Below, in pieces: positions 63,424 to 64,000 of a stretch of 64,000 nucleotides of DNA; position 1 is the stretch's first letter, and each line of letters begins with the position of its first letter. The translations under genes were made by a program, and so were the position numbers. The stretch comes from UBA8941 sp963780545 (lineage in GTDB: Archaea > Thermoproteota > Bathyarchaeia > TCS64), in assembly GCA_963780545.1 (NCBI GenBank), contig CAWACK010000010.1, positions 124,001 to 188,000 on the forward strand, in the 5' to 3' direction. The notes under the pieces are model-generated. The model was not told where the DNA came from. It worked only from the letters and a program-made list of their open reading frames with translations, and did not search any database.

Positions 63424-64000
63424 TTGAGCGATGAGGAGCAAGCGCCGCCAGGGCGAAGCTTCTGGAGCGGCACAATCAGCATAGGGTTAGTCAACGTGCC
63501 CGTCAAACTCTACACCATGATCCGCGACAGGGGATACAGCTTCCACTTCATACGGAAGAGAGATAGCTGCCCCTTGAAGTACCAGCGAGTCTGCAGCTAC
63601 GACAATGAGGTCGTTGAGTGGGGGGATGTAGCCAGAGGCTTTGAAGTCACAAAGGGAGAGTTCATCACGTTAACCAATGAGGAACTCAACGCGATCCGCC
63701 CAGAATCCGACCGAAGAATCAGGATCGACAAATTCGTCCACTACCTCAGCGTCGACCCAATCTATTTCCAAACCAGCTACATCCTGGCCCCCGACAAAAG
63801 CGGCGACGCCTACCGGCTTCTATACACCGCGCTAGAGAAGAAAAGTATGGCTGGAGTGGGGCGCTACACGATGCGTACGAAGGAGTACCCGGTTCTCGTT
63901 CATGCTTACGGTGGAGCCTTAATCATCACAACCCTCCGATACGCCGACGAGGTCATCGACCCCACAACCGTCAAGGAGATCAAGGAGCGGAAGGAGGTCA
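63424..64000 (+). CDS. ku: Ku protein (NHEJ), cut by the window end
   Basis: TTG 63424 opens a frame that runs past base 64000. SFWSGTISIGLVNVPVKLY is the standard start of prokaryotic Ku, followed by YSFHFIRKRDSCPLKYQRVC, VTKGEFITLTNEELNAI and the beta-barrel segment DPIYFQTSYILAPDKSGDAYRLL. Ku rings bind DNA ends and recruit the ligase and polymerase. About 192 residues are visible, two thirds of a normal length. It is in an operon with the polymerase gene. Confidence 0.9.
   Translation, partial: MSDEEQAPPGRSFWSGTISIGLVNVPVKLYTMIRDRGYSFHFIRKRDSCPLKYQRVCSYDNEVVEWGDVARGFEVTKGEFITLTNEELNAIRPESDRRIRIDKFVHYLSVDPIYFQTSYILAPDKSGDAYRLLYTALEKKSMAGVGRYTMRTKEYPVLVHAYGGALIITTLRYADEVIDPTTVKEIKERKEV

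Overview
This 64 kb window reads as chromosomal DNA of an archaeon, most likely a Bathyarchaeia-like member of the TACK group, probably from a metagenome assembly. The archaeal signs are an F420-dependent glucose-6-phosphate dehydrogenase-like protein, DUF4443 and COG2403 proteins, many winged-helix regulators, TATA boxes about 25 nt before RNA starts, frequent GTG/TTG starts and a tRNA-Gly. The phylum is inferred from gene content only.

Layout. 0-6 kb: an unknown 469-residue protein, a broken leucyl aminopeptidase, a repeat-rich protein, a broken regulator and a broken S58 peptidase. 6-17 kb: the F420 enzyme; a small uptake operon (ECF S-component-like protein, transcobalamin-like DUF4430 lipoprotein-like anchor, DUF4443 regulator); flavodoxin, extradiol dioxygenase, ferritin-like protein, MBL hydrolase, DUF255 protein, CDF transporter and creatininase. 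17.6-29 kb: a glycogen/alpha-glucan block (GH57 amylase with a DUF5752 tail, debranching enzyme, GalT-like protein, three GT-B glycosyltransferase genes, stand-alone DUF5752, phosphoglucose isomerase, phosphohexomutase). 29-32 kb: M20 peptidase, iron-sulfur flavoprotein, polysaccharide deacetylase.

32-39 kb is the most striking region: a corrinoid methyl-transfer cluster with one corrinoid protein, two tandem MtmB-family methyltransferases, a RACE-type reductive activator with an N-terminal 2Fe-2S domain, and a third, divergently transcribed MtmB homologue. All three MtmB proteins are read through with ordinary codons where monomethylamine methyltransferase carries pyrrolysine, so they form a pyrrolysine-independent MtmB-type system of unknown substrate. 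The transcobalamin-like/ECF operon at 7.4-9 kb may supply corrinoid to it, but this is inference.

39-54 kb: three small linked genes (two sharing a G-[IV]-P-x3-A-x2-[ML]-[ST]-R-E-Y motif), a 56-residue RHH protein, an SDR enzyme, a MurL-like PP-loop protein, a SpeD-like decarboxylase, a membrane pyrophosphatase, tRNA-Gly(GCC), an MgtA-type ATPase, then a 2 kb accessory-looking stretch with a 47-residue RHH protein, an HTH protein, several palindromes and a GC-rich, probably structured RNA (52792-52984), and an RsmB/NSUN methyltransferase. 54-60 kb: GH116 glucosidase, DHDPS-family lyase, nitrilase-family hydrolase and Gfo/Idh/MocA dehydrogenase. 60-64 kb: Lrp regulator, COG2403 GTPase-like protein, and the start of a non-homologous end-joining locus (LigD-type polymerase plus Ku, cut by the window end).

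A dozen otherwise well-conserved genes carry one to three single-base frameshifts. I treat most as probable assembly indels and list each as one locus, but true decay cannot be excluded without reads.
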